Assembly (NCBI RefSeq): GCF_003628435.1
Contig: NZ_RBZN01000009.1
Location: 1 to 64,000, forward strand
Length of the DNA: 64,000 nt
Reading direction: 5' to 3'
DNA from: Ureibacillus endophyticus
GTDB taxonomy: Bacteria; Bacillota; Bacilli; Bacillales_A; Planococcaceae
Shown here: piece after piece, positions 1-8,275 of the stretch
How the letters are laid out: each line of letters opens with the position of its first letter
How positions within the stretch are numbered: the first letter of the stretch is position 1
Made by a program: the position numbers and the translations under genes
Notes under the pieces: model-generated
What the model was told of the DNA's origin: nothing
The model's database searches: none
What the model saw: only the letters and a program-made list of their open reading frames with translations

Positions 1-20
1 ACAAGAAAGCAATGGACGTT

Positions 21-57
21 AAAAAAGATGACTCCGGCAGCCTACCGAAGTCATCTT
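21..57 (-). terminator. Intrinsic terminator of the five-gene island
   Basis: The arms AAGATGACT (25-33) and AGTCATCTT (49-57) pair, with an inner CGG/CCG extension. On the minus strand the stem is followed by a run of six T (A21-A26 on plus). It lies about 60 bases after the stop of the last minus-strand gene and so closes that operon inside the window. Confidence 0.8.
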
Positions 58-118
58 ATTGCGGCTTAAACACAACTATATCCCTTTTTATTAAACTGTC
101 TATAAAATAGGGTTCAGT

Positions 119-673
119 TCACCAATAAGGTACGTCTTCTTTTATATGGATAAAATATTTAATTTTCTTGGTAGATTGTGAGAATTTTAAATAATTGATG
201 GCATAATGAATAAACCATTTTAGTGACCCTTCATATTCTTGTGGTTGTAATCCTTTTTTTCCGATTACTGGCAATGATATTTCTTGAAAAGTATAACCTT
301 CGTATGTTAAAGCAGCTACGGCTGAAAATGTCGCTTGAATAATTTCTTGAAATTCACTTGGATTAATAATAGATCCTTCTTTTTTATCAATATTTACCGT
401 AAGTAGCTTTTGATTTTCATCATCAATGAAGCCAATATACCCCCCATTTGTTAATGGGACTATTTTCCTCTCATAATAATTGCTTCCAAGACCCAATAAA
501 TTTTTTATCGAGTTAAAAAGTTCACCTTTATTTTCAGCATATACCGTCGTTACCCATAAGTCGGTTTTAATTGCTAATAGATTTCCGTAAATTAGTTCAA
601 AAATTCGGTCACCATTCGCAGTATCAATCAATAATTCATGTATTGTTTTTGGGTAAAGTTGAATTGTTTCCAA
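119..673 (-). CDS. Macro-like (Rossmann-type) hypothetical protein, last gene of the conflict island
   Basis: A protein of about 184 residues that I cannot assign firmly. The central and C-terminal part (strand, helix, then ISLPVIGKKGL, then a helical segment and a hydrophobic strand before the end) resembles macro-like or leucyl-aminopeptidase-N-like Rossmann domains, which in bacteria often bind ADP-ribose or nucleotides. The canonical macro Asn-rich loop is not evident, so the assignment is tentative. The longest frame begins at a GTG (688) with no ribosome binding site. AGGGAG (680-685) lies six bases before an in-frame TTG at 673, which I take as the start. It is the fifth gene of the minus-strand island and is separated from the gene before it by a hairpin at 706-745, so it may be expressed at a lower level. 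It could bind or process a nucleotide signal made by the cyclase two genes upstream; that is inference. Confidence 0.55.
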   Translation of the reverse strand: METIQLYPKTIHELLIDTANGDRIFELIYGNLLAIKTDLWVTTVYAENKGELFNSIKNLLGLGSNYYERKIVPLTNGGYIGFIDDENQKLLTVNIDKKEGSIINPSEFQEIIQATFSAVAALTYEGYTFQEISLPVIGKKGLQPQEYEGSLKWFIHYAINYLKFSQSTKKIKYFIHIKEDVPYW

Positions 674-705
674 ATTAATCTCCCTCACGTAAAAGTTTAC
701 AAACT

Positions 706-745
706 AAAAGAGCCCTTAGCTAGAATTTAGCTAAAAGCCCCTTTT
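706..745 (-). terminator. Hairpin (possible attenuator) between island genes 4 and 5
   Basis: TTAGCTA and TAGCTAA pair around GAATT, extended by AAAAG/CTTTT. On the minus strand the stem is followed by CTTTTAGTTT. It sits between the membrane-protein gene and the macro-like gene and could terminate part of the transcripts. Confidence 0.5.
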
Positions 746-749
746 GTTC

Positions 750-1346
750 CTAATTAAACAAAAAAGTAATTACTGCTACAAAAGCTAGAATACAATATCC
801 TATTAAACTACTAATAAATGCATATCTTAAATACGTAAATTTTTTAGTCAGTATTTTTGATTGAATATAGTTTGTAATTAAAATTTGTTTTCGTAATTCC
901 TTTGGAGGCATTTCTTCAACGGTATTTATGTATTCATCTAAATCCATTTGAATAATATTTTCCCAATAAATAATTCCTTTTGTTCGACTGTTTTCCTTTT
1001 GTGGAAAGACTACTAAAACAGATAAACCTATACCGACCATTAGGAAAATAAACCCTATAATCGTTTCAATTTGAAGAATTTTGTCTTGTTGATTAATTAA
1101 ATCAAAAACAAATTTAGCTACCAACCCATTGACGGCAACTAGCGCAGCTGCCTTTGTATCTGCAAAACGTATGGAATTATTTAAATATACATTCTCATTA
1201 TTGCTATAATTCGTTTTGACAACTCCGGCTGTTTGACTATCATCTGTAAAAGTTTCCACTTGTAATTTTTCATTTTTGATGATTTCTTCTAGCCTAGATT
1301 TTGAGTGTGATTGTTCAGATGATTCATTTTTATTTTGTGATTCCAT
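750..1346 (-). CDS. Pycsar-effector-like membrane protein (PycTM/DUF5706-type)
   Basis: A 198-residue membrane protein. Residues 61-74 carry FADTKAAALVAVNG, which I recognise as the hallmark N-terminal motif of the Pycsar effector membrane family (formerly DUF5706). In those systems the protein sits next to a class III nucleotide cyclase and damages the inner membrane on sensing a cyclic nucleotide. Hydrophobic segments lie at about 66-84, 93-115 and 172-197, with a polar cytosolic stretch between the second and third. The first 50 residues are polar and likely disordered. The ATG overlaps the stop of the upstream cyclase gene (TAATG), and a GGAGG lies inside the end of that gene, so translation is coupled to the cyclase. 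The cyclase adjacency and the motif support an effector role. Membrane disruption itself is inferred from the family. Confidence 0.8.
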   Translation of the reverse strand: MESQNKNESSEQSHSKSRLEEIIKNEKLQVETFTDDSQTAGVVKTNYSNNENVYLNNSIRFADTKAAALVAVNGLVAKFVFDLINQQDKILQIETIIGFIFLMVGIGLSVLVVFPQKENSRTKGIIYWENIIQMDLDEYINTVEEMPPKELRKQILITNYIQSKILTKKFTYLRYAFISSLIGYCILAFVAVITFLFN

Positions 1347-3139
1347 TACATACCTCCAGACATCTCCACCAGCTTTTCCAGGTGTTCTTCTTCTTTGTCA
1401 TTATTTTTACTTTCGCCAAAGACGTCATTGAATACGTCCATAAGTTCCTCGTTTTTAGCCACGATGATTTTATATAATTTTTCACTTTCATCAACACATA
1501 TATTTTCAAATTGATTTTTACCATTATTGAGAATTTTTCCTTTATATTCCTCTACTAGCTTAGGGTTGTACAACAAAATTGATAACAATGCAGCGTGACG
1601 CAACTTATCATCTGTAGGTATTTTGTTTCGTCTTAAATGAACTATCTTAATGTAATTAGAAATTTGATCTCTGGTTGCATGTCTTTCAAAAAATGGAGGA
1701 TTATGCTTCATAACAGCTCTTTCCATTCTTTGATAACAAAATTGAAATTCGCCCTGGAGTAGTTGTGTCTCAGCTAAAGTACTATCTAACCACCAATCAC
1801 GGCCCGTTTCATGGTTCCATGTATTAAAAATATAAGAAGCTAAATGCCAGCCATTTGACTTGTCTAAAATACTTTCAATATAGGATGCATTAATAGCTGA
1901 ATAGTAATCTCGGTTTCTACGGAAAGCCTCTAAATAAAGATATAAAGCTTCTTCCAATAATTCCTTTTGTTCGTCTTTTTCACCTTGTTTAACTTTTGTA
2001 TCGATGTTAAACGCTTCTCTTTTTAGTTGAGCAGCTAGTTTCGTTAATACTTCCGTATCAGTAGGATCTTGTTGCAATAAATCAACTAAAATTAATTTAG
2101 CTTCCTGATATTTATCATCCTTAGAAAGAATATCTGCTTTTAATTTCAGGATTGAATTATTCCGGGAGAATGGTTGTAATGTTACTCCACCCAATGAACT
2201 TGTCCAAGGTTTAGTCTTTTGACTATCATCTCTATCATTCAATGACATATCAGTAGACCATTTTTGAGCATTATTAATACAATTCAATGCCAATTTATAT
2301 TCGCCGATATTTTTATATAGCTCTGCTAACGCAATATACAACGGTCCACTGATTTCATTTTGATTTTTCTCGAACACTTGCCAATTAAGTTGGTCATTCT
2401 TTTCTGGAATTTGAAAGTAACTTTTTATTACCTTATCAATTTCTTCTTTAGAATTTTTCTGTTTTGCTTGTACAATGACACTATGTTCTCTGGCTTCTTT
2501 AATTACCTTGCCTATGTTTAATTGATCGAATAAATGATCAATATTTTCTTCGTCATTTTTCACAAATAAACTGTTAATATTCCACGCTTCTTCACTTTCA
2601 TGAAACAAACGGTATAAATGTATCTTTCCCGCATTTTTAGGTAGTTCCCATTCCTTTAAATCCGTAAAGCGCATTTGATTATAGCGTTCTTTCTCTGAGT
2701 CTTGAGCTTTTTCTTTTTCTTCTATATATTTTTTTATAAACTCTTCACTAACATAAATTTCACCAGGAAAAGTAATCGGTTCAATACGTGCTGCTTTATT
2801 GACCGTATCACCAAGTACATTATCCATATTATTAATCAACGGGTCGTTGTATAATAGCATTTCTCCGTAATGGCCAGCAATGCGGGGTTGTAATGCGAGT
2901 AATTTGTTTTTTCGAAAATAATCTCGATACTCAATCATTAGTTCAACAGCATCAATAGCATGTACAAATACAGCAACCAACGCGTCTCCCCATGTGTTCC
3001 ACACTTCCGCTTTATATTTATACTTCTTTAAATTCTTTGCAAGTGGTCGTATTGTATGTTCATAAAATGTTTCAGGTTCATTCATTTTGGAGAACCCTTT
3101 CAAGTCTGTAAATACAACATATCCAATCATGTTACTCAT
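1346..3139 (-). CDS. Class III nucleotide cyclase with TPR-like C-terminal region (Pycsar-type cyclase candidate)
   Basis: About 597 residues. Residues 5-125 form a class III cyclase catalytic domain. The two metal-binding aspartates are visible (D12 in FTDLKGFS, D52 in TWGDA), as are the transition-state Asn and Arg (N114 and R118 in GDTVNKAAR), so it should be active. The two purine-specifying positions, Lys/Asp in adenylate cyclases and Glu/Cys in guanylate cyclases, read N48 and N107. The substrate therefore cannot be called ATP or GTP from sequence. The rest (about 210-590) is helical with TPR-like repeats, a likely partner-binding or sensing platform. A longer frame opens at ATG 3172 (ATGA overlap with the amidase gene), but GGAGGT at 3146-3151 lies six bases before ATG 3139, which I prefer. 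The next gene encodes a Pycsar-effector-like protein overlapping by one base. Together they look like a cyclase/effector pair. Confidence 0.85.
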   Translation of the reverse strand: MSNMIGYVVFTDLKGFSKMNEPETFYEHTIRPLAKNLKKYKYKAEVWNTWGDALVAVFVHAIDAVELMIEYRDYFRKNKLLALQPRIAGHYGEMLLYNDPLINNMDNVLGDTVNKAARIEPITFPGEIYVSEEFIKKYIEEKEKAQDSEKERYNQMRFTDLKEWELPKNAGKIHLYRLFHESEEAWNINSLFVKNDEENIDHLFDQLNIGKVIKEAREHSVIVQAKQKNSKEEIDKVIKSYFQIPEKNDQLNWQVFEKNQNEISGPLYIALAELYKNIGEYKLALNCINNAQKWSTDMSLNDRDDSQKTKPWTSSLGGVTLQPFSRNNSILKLKADILSKDDKYQEAKLILVDLLQQDPTDTEVLTKLAAQLKREAFNIDTKVKQGEKDEQKELLEEALYLYLEAFRRNRDYYSAINASYIESILDKSNGWHLASYIFNTWNHETGRDWWLDSTLAETQLLQGEFQFCYQRMERAVMKHNPPFFERHATRDQISNYIKIVHLRRNKIPTDDKLRHAALLSILLYNPKLVEEYKGKILNNGKNQFENICVDESEKLYKIIVAKNEELMDVFNDVFGESKNNDKEEEHLEKLVEMSGGM

Positions 3140-3168
3140 TTTACAACCTCCACTTTTTACAAATTTTT

Positions 3169-3759
3169 TCATTCAAAATATTTTGATAGTGCATTGAAGA
3201 TTGCTATCGCCGACTGTTCTTGGAATTGAAGAGTTTTTATTTGATGTTGGTCTTTTAGATTTGAAATAAATGCAAGCTCTACTAAAACCGATGGACATTT
3301 TACATTTCTATTAACAAAGAATTCTCCATGCTTTATACCACGATCATGTAGACCCGTATGATGTACAAGCTGTGATTGAATTAATTTAGCTAATTTCATA
3401 TCTTTTTCTGCATTAGCATAATAAGTTTCTGTACCATTGATTGGATTAATTGCCGTATTGTAATGAAGGCTAATAACAGCATCGGCAATATATTTCTCAC
3501 TTATTTTAACTCTTTCTGCTAGAGGAACTTGACTATCATCTGTTCTAGTAAATATTACTTCAGCTCCACATTTAATTAATAATTCAGCCAGTAACACAGA
3601 GGTAAATAATACTAAATCCTTTTCTTTCAATCCATTCGAAATTCCACCTGTATCAGGTCCACCATGTCCTGGATCAAGCAGTATCACTTTTCGTTTCAAT
3701 GATTCTACTACGGCAATGTTCTCATCATTAAACGAATCCCCTTCAATTTCTTCCTGCAT
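3169..3759 (-). CDS. N-acetylmuramoyl-L-alanine amidase (Amidase_3), no signal peptide
   Basis: A 196-residue protein that is almost all zinc amidase domain. It should cleave the bond between N-acetylmuramic acid and L-alanine in peptidoglycan. The zinc ligands and catalytic residues of the family are visible: H32 (DPGHGG), E46 (KEKD), H99 (SLHYN) and E161 (VELAF). There is no signal peptide, membrane segment or wall-binding repeat, so the product should stay in the cytosol unless another protein moves it or the membrane fails. That is unusual for a housekeeping amidase. It starts nine bases after the STAND gene and its stop overlaps the long cyclase frame (ATGA), placing it inside the operon. 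I infer a role as a lytic effector that acts once the membrane is breached. A phage-endolysin origin is possible, but no phage genes flank it. Confidence 0.88.
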   Translation of the reverse strand: MQEEIEGDSFNDENIAVVESLKRKVILLDPGHGGPDTGGISNGLKEKDLVLFTSVLLAELLIKCGAEVIFTRTDDSQVPLAERVKISEKYIADAVISLHYNTAINPINGTETYYANAEKDMKLAKLIQSQLVHHTGLHDRGIKHGEFFVNRNVKCPSVLVELAFISNLKDQHQIKTLQFQEQSAIAIFNALSKYFE

Positions 3760-3768
3760 TAATAACGA

Positions 3769-6700
3769 CTACACATACATTTCTTCTAAATTTTCTAATC
3801 TTTTTAAAAAAGTAATATGTAAAGTGATACATTCATTTAAACGATCATAATCCTCTAAAATGAAATACATTTTTTCAGCTTGTCTAATAGAAAATAGAGC
3901 TTTACCAATTTCATCTAGATTAGAATAAAGGATTGCTAATCTTTTATAGCATATAGCAAGGAATGGTTTATTTTCAGTTAAACTAAAATAAACTCCTACT
4001 TGCTCATAGTATTCTATTAAATTCAATTTATCATTAAGATAAATTCCATCAGCCCCATTTATTTTTCCATGATCAAAATAAAATTCAGCATGTAAAAATT
4101 TATATAATTTTTCTCCTTCTTCATCACCTAGTCGTTTACAAACTTCTTCAGCTTCTTTTGTTGTAGATAGGATTAAATTTGTATCTACAAAAAATTCTGC
4201 TAGTTTTCTTATTTTATCAAGATAATCAAGCAAGTAATGGTCATTTTCATGTTTTCTCATCGCCTTAGCTATTTCGATATATAATAGAATTGCTTCATCA
4301 GGAGCTCCATTTTCCTCATAGTGTTGCCCTATTTGATGACCCAATTTAAATATTTCTACTAATATATTTTCCGAAAGTGTTCTCTCTCCCCAAGTTTTAT
4401 AAACATCTATTTGTCCACTAAGGCTATTGATTAAATCCGTAAATTGTTGTTGTGTTTTTCGGACAATTTCTTCCGCCTCTTGATATTTTGATAGAGCCTG
4501 TTGATACTCTCCTTTTAAAACTAAGAGATCCCCTTGACAATTTATATCCTTGGTTAGAAAGTATTGATTATTTGATGAACGTTCATTTTTTTCTACCTTT
4601 TTATATAAATCAATCGCTTTGTCATATTCAGACAATCCCACACACGCCTCTGCCTGATGTCGTAATGCATAAATTAATTCTTCCTGCTCATTATTTTTTA
4701 TCGCTAATTTTTCAACATCCTGAAAGATTAAAAAAGCTTCCTTAAAGTGTTTCTGATGTAAAAAATCAAAACCTAAAAATCGTAGAAATGTTGTTTCACA
4801 TCTATTTTCAATATCGTCGGGTAGTAATTTTAATTTTGTTATAGTTGCATAAGTTTGTTTTTTATTTAACTTCCAAGAATATTTATGCAATTCTTTATTT
4901 AAAACCGTTTGAATTTCATTAAATAATCCCAATATTTCAGCCAATTGACATGCTGATTTGAAAACTTCCAAGGATTGTTGTTCTTCCTCTAATTCTTGAT
5001 AAAGCATTGTCCTTGATATTAATAATTCTAAAGATACATCAGGTTCTCGTAACATGTTTATAAAAGGATTTGCTTCTAAATTATACTTTAATACTTCTTC
5101 ACTATTATTTTTTTGGCGGTATATTTCACCAATTTTAATTAAAGCTTTAACTCTAACTTCTACCAAGCCTAGATTCCTGGATATCTCCAATGCTTCTAAA
5201 TAAGAATTTAACGCATCATTTTCCTTCCGAAGTCTTTCATACAATAATCCTTTATATAATAAAATTTCTGCAAGTAAAACTAAATCCTGATTCCCTCTTG
5301 CTACCATTTCGGTTTCTTTTAAAAATCGATAAGCCTCTTCTTGGGTTTGATTATCTAAAATCATTAAATAAATTGTTCGATATCTTTGACGGTATAAAAA
5401 TTGCAATTCATAACTATTGATACTATTTAATATTTTTTCAGCACTTTTATAAAATCTCAGACTTACATTATAATCATTAGCAGTATAATACAGCTCTGCT
5501 CTACCAATTAAAATAAATAATTCTAAAATATCATCATTTAACTCATTCACTTTTTCTTCTAACGAATTATACGAGTCTTTTGCTAATGAAATGTTATTAT
5601 CAGAGGTATGTTTATATGCTTGTAGCAATAATGTAGCAATAGATACATAGTTTTCAATTTGAAAATCCATGCCATGATTATTGTAATCATTTACAATATA
5701 ACGATAATATTGTATAACTTCTTCATCACATACCTCTAACAAATCTATTTGTTCTAATAAACGGAAGCAAGCCATGAAAAAACTTAATTCAAATAGATTG
5801 AATTTCAATTCTTCCTTTATGGTTAGTACTTCAACGGATGAAAATGGAGTAAAATTTCTTATTTCACTCCATAAACGAGAAGTAATATTATGATAAATTT
5901 GTTTGATATTTTCTTTATCACCTGTGTAGTTTAAAATCTGGTAACAAGCATGTAGGTAAGTTACTGGATACTCTGTTGATGAAAGATCTTGACCCAAATA
6001 AACGAAATCTCTTCTGATGGTTGAATCGTTTTCGATTAAAGTCCAATATTCCAGTACATTATGAGGATTCTTCATCCACAGTGTTGGAAGAAAGGACTCA
6101 TCTGTTAAAAATTCACTTAAATCGTTCCACAATCCTACTTGTGCTAAGTGCCAAGGATATTCTTCATACGCTCGTTTATTGGTAATTTCTACATTTTCCC
6201 AGTATTCAATAATTTTATTATGTATTTCTGTTTTCTTTTCATTTGAGAATAAATATTTTTTTATGACAGCCTTCCGAACAAAATCGTGAGATAAATCAAT
6301 TAACCCCGACTTAATAATAAGAAAGCTTTCTAATGCTAAATATAATGGAGACCATATAGCAGAAGGTAGAGGTTCGCCATCAAAAGCGAGCATTTCTAAC
6401 AGCTCGTTTTCTGCTATACCAGTTTTAGAACAATAGATTAAACTTAGTGCCGTTCCTACAAGTCCTTTATAATTCCCCTCAAACTCGTCTTCGCATCGGT
6501 CAAAAATTGCTTCAATTAGTTCTTCTGGCTCCTTAAATTGAAGATAGTAAAAGAGTTTTTCCTTTAAATCATCATAATTGCCATATAATCTAAGTTCTTC
6601 TAACAAAAATCGTAAATATAATGGATTACTCGTATTTGGACTTAAAATAATAAGTTCAATTAAATCACTTTGGAGTTTTTTTCCGAATAACTCCAAGTAA

Positions 6701-7941
6701 CCCGTAATTACTTCCTTACATTCACCTTGATTTAGTCCTTCTACATTCAACTCTTGTTTTTTCCAGTTCTTCTTTTCAATGGAATTAATAATTTTTCCAT
6801 CAAGACTTGAAATGATTATTTTAACATTTATCGGAAGTTCCTTTGGTAACCAAATTAGTTCATGTGCACCATCTCTATCCTCAAGTTGATTCAATCCATC
6901 TAATACAAGAATAATTGACCCATTTACATATTTGGATGATTTTCTTAAGCCTAAGTGAAAAATTTCTTTGGCGGTACTCATATTGTTAGGTAAAGTTAAA
7001 TCAATTCCAATGCGAAGACTTAAACGTTGTAAAATGGTTTTGACCATTTGTAAAGCATCGGTACTTGTTTTACTAGCACCTACAAAATGACCGATTACAA
7101 TATCTTCAGGAAATTGCTCTTGTCTTTTCATGACCCAGTTTGCTAAAAGTGCTGACTTTCCGATACCTGAATTTCCTCTTACAATTTGAGGAATAGTTTG
7201 CATAGAGCTTACATAATCGTCTATTTTTTTAAAGTACCCCGCTCTTTCTACATAAACTCTTGACAGATTTCTCATATATGTTTCATGTACTAAATCCTCC
7301 TGTTCAGCAGGATGTACATTTCCGAATGGAGGAAATAACTCGTCGATCATTTTTGTTAAATCATTTATTGCCATACTTTCAAACTCTTCATGAGTCAAAT
7401 ATTCTTTTACTAAAAAATGATCACTTTCACGTTTGTATAATTCATTCTTTAATTTTTTCAACTTATGGCTCTCTTGATTATCATTTTCTATATTTTCCAA
7501 ACTTTTGCGGAGATAGAAAAATGCATAACCATCATTATTAGGTTGTTTTAATGCACCGTGAATAAATTCAATTTCTGTCACAGAGGAGCCAATATGTTCC
7601 TTTAGCCAAGGTTCTTTCTTTAATAATTCATCTGAAAATTCAGACTCTTCAGGAATCCAACCATAACGGTCGCCTACTAGACCAATAAATACTGGTCGAC
7701 AATCATCTATTCTTCTTAAACAAATTGGAAGTACTTTTCCTTCCGATTTTTCTTCATCTGTTATTCCCCAACGCAAATCAATCTCGTTCCATATGACGCC
7801 TCTTTCAGCACATAATTTGCGAATCTGAGGAAATACGCGTTTCATCAAAATCTCTCGTTCATCTATTAAATCTCTAAATGTTGATGAAACAAATGCTGAT
7901 AAACTTTGTTGTTTTTTTAACTCTTCAATATACTTACCCAT
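3769..7941 (-). CDS. DUF4062 - STAND NTPase - TPR signalling protein
   Basis: A 1390-residue protein, first gene of the island. Residues 13-95 match DUF4062 (FVSSTFRDLIDERE, then IDLRWGIT, then VGDRYGW), the N-terminal module also seen in TEP1/NPHP3/NWD1-like proteins. A P-loop (GNSGIGKS, about 255-262) and a Walker B (ILVLDGLNQ, about 345) mark a NACHT/AAA-like STAND ATPase. From about 700 to the end the protein is helical with TPR-type repeats. STAND proteins of this layout are sensors that oligomerise on ligand binding, so I infer it is the trigger of the system. The ATG has GGAG 13 bases upstream, which is long; an in-frame CTG six bases earlier sits at better spacing, so the exact start is uncertain. 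The downstream genes (amidase, cyclase, membrane protein) follow with spacing of nine bases or less. Confidence 0.9.
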   Translation of the reverse strand: MGKYIEELKKQQSLSAFVSSTFRDLIDEREILMKRVFPQIRKLCAERGVIWNEIDLRWGITDEEKSEGKVLPICLRRIDDCRPVFIGLVGDRYGWIPEESEFSDELLKKEPWLKEHIGSSVTEIEFIHGALKQPNNDGYAFFYLRKSLENIENDNQESHKLKKLKNELYKRESDHFLVKEYLTHEEFESMAINDLTKMIDELFPPFGNVHPAEQEDLVHETYMRNLSRVYVERAGYFKKIDDYVSSMQTIPQIVRGNSGIGKSALLANWVMKRQEQFPEDIVIGHFVGASKTSTDALQMVKTILQRLSLRIGIDLTLPNNMSTAKEIFHLGLRKSSKYVNGSIILVLDGLNQLEDRDGAHELIWLPKELPINVKIIISSLDGKIINSIEKKNWKKQELNVEGLNQGECKEVITGYLELFGKKLQSDLIELIILSPNTSNPLYLRFLLEELRLYGNYDDLKEKLFYYLQFKEPEELIEAIFDRCEDEFEGNYKGLVGTALSLIYCSKTGIAENELLEMLAFDGEPLPSAIWSPLYLALESFLIIKSGLIDLSHDFVRKAVIKKYLFSNEKKTEIHNKIIEYWENVEITNKRAYEEYPWHLAQVGLWNDLSEFLTDESFLPTLWMKNPHNVLEYWTLIENDSTIRRDFVYLGQDLSSTEYPVTYLHACYQILNYTGDKENIKQIYHNITSRLWSEIRNFTPFSSVEVLTIKEELKFNLFELSFFMACFRLLEQIDLLEVCDEEVIQYYRYIVNDYNNHGMDFQIENYVSIATLLLQAYKHTSDNNISLAKDSYNSLEEKVNELNDDILELFILIGRAELYYTANDYNVSLRFYKSAEKILNSINSYELQFLYRQRYRTIYLMILDNQTQEEAYRFLKETEMVARGNQDLVLLAEILLYKGLLYERLRKENDALNSYLEALEISRNLGLVEVRVKALIKIGEIYRQKNNSEEVLKYNLEANPFINMLREPDVSLELLISRTMLYQELEEEQQSLEVFKSACQLAEILGLFNEIQTVLNKELHKYSWKLNKKQTYATITKLKLLPDDIENRCETTFLRFLGFDFLHQKHFKEAFLIFQDVEKLAIKNNEQEELIYALRHQAEACVGLSEYDKAIDLYKKVEKNERSSNNQYFLTKDINCQGDLLVLKGEYQQALSKYQEAEEIVRKTQQQFTDLINSLSGQIDVYKTWGERTLSENILVEIFKLGHQIGQHYEENGAPDEAILLYIEIAKAMRKHENDHYLLDYLDKIRKLAEFFVDTNLILSTTKEAEEVCKRLGDEEGEKLYKFLHAEFYFDHGKINGADGIYLNDKLNLIEYYEQVGVYFSLTENKPFLAICYKRLAILYSNLDEIGKALFSIRQAEKMYFILEDYDRLNECITLHITFLKRLENLEEMYV

Positions 7942-8141
7942 GCTCAGTGTAAGTCTCCTTTTAATATGTAAAAATACCTTATATTTGAATACTATATAAA
8001 TATACCACGAACAGATTTCACCTTAAATAACTTGAATGAAATGTTTATTAGTAATAATTATTATTTCAACTGTTAATATACTTAACTATCCACTAGATAA
8101 ATCTTGTACAGTCAATCAAAATTTTGTTGAAAACTAAAAAC

Positions 8142-8178
8142 AAAAAATGCCTCAACCCTATTTAGTTTTGAGACATTT
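8142..8178 (-). terminator. Terminator in the gap upstream of the island
   Basis: AAATGCCTCAA pairs with TTGAGACATTT (one mismatch) and is followed on the minus strand by six T. It lies downstream of the zinc-ribbon gene ending at 8276. The rest of the 7942-8275 gap is AT-rich. It must hold the island promoter, but I could not pick a convincing sigma-A site there. Confidence 0.6.
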
Positions 8179-8275
8179 ACTCTTAAAGTATTAACATTTC
8201 AAAGAATCCTCCCGATACCCATAACTATTGATAGAAAAGGGCACTCAGATGGAATGGTGCTAGTAAATGATAAAC

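Noticed and set aside
1330-1524. 64-residue minus frame at the cyclase/membrane-protein junction
   Set aside because: Overlaps two well-supported genes in another frame; no domain and no ribosome site.
3169-3759. Amidase as a prophage endolysin
   Set aside because: No holin, tail or integrase gene nearby; it is embedded by overlap in the signalling operon.
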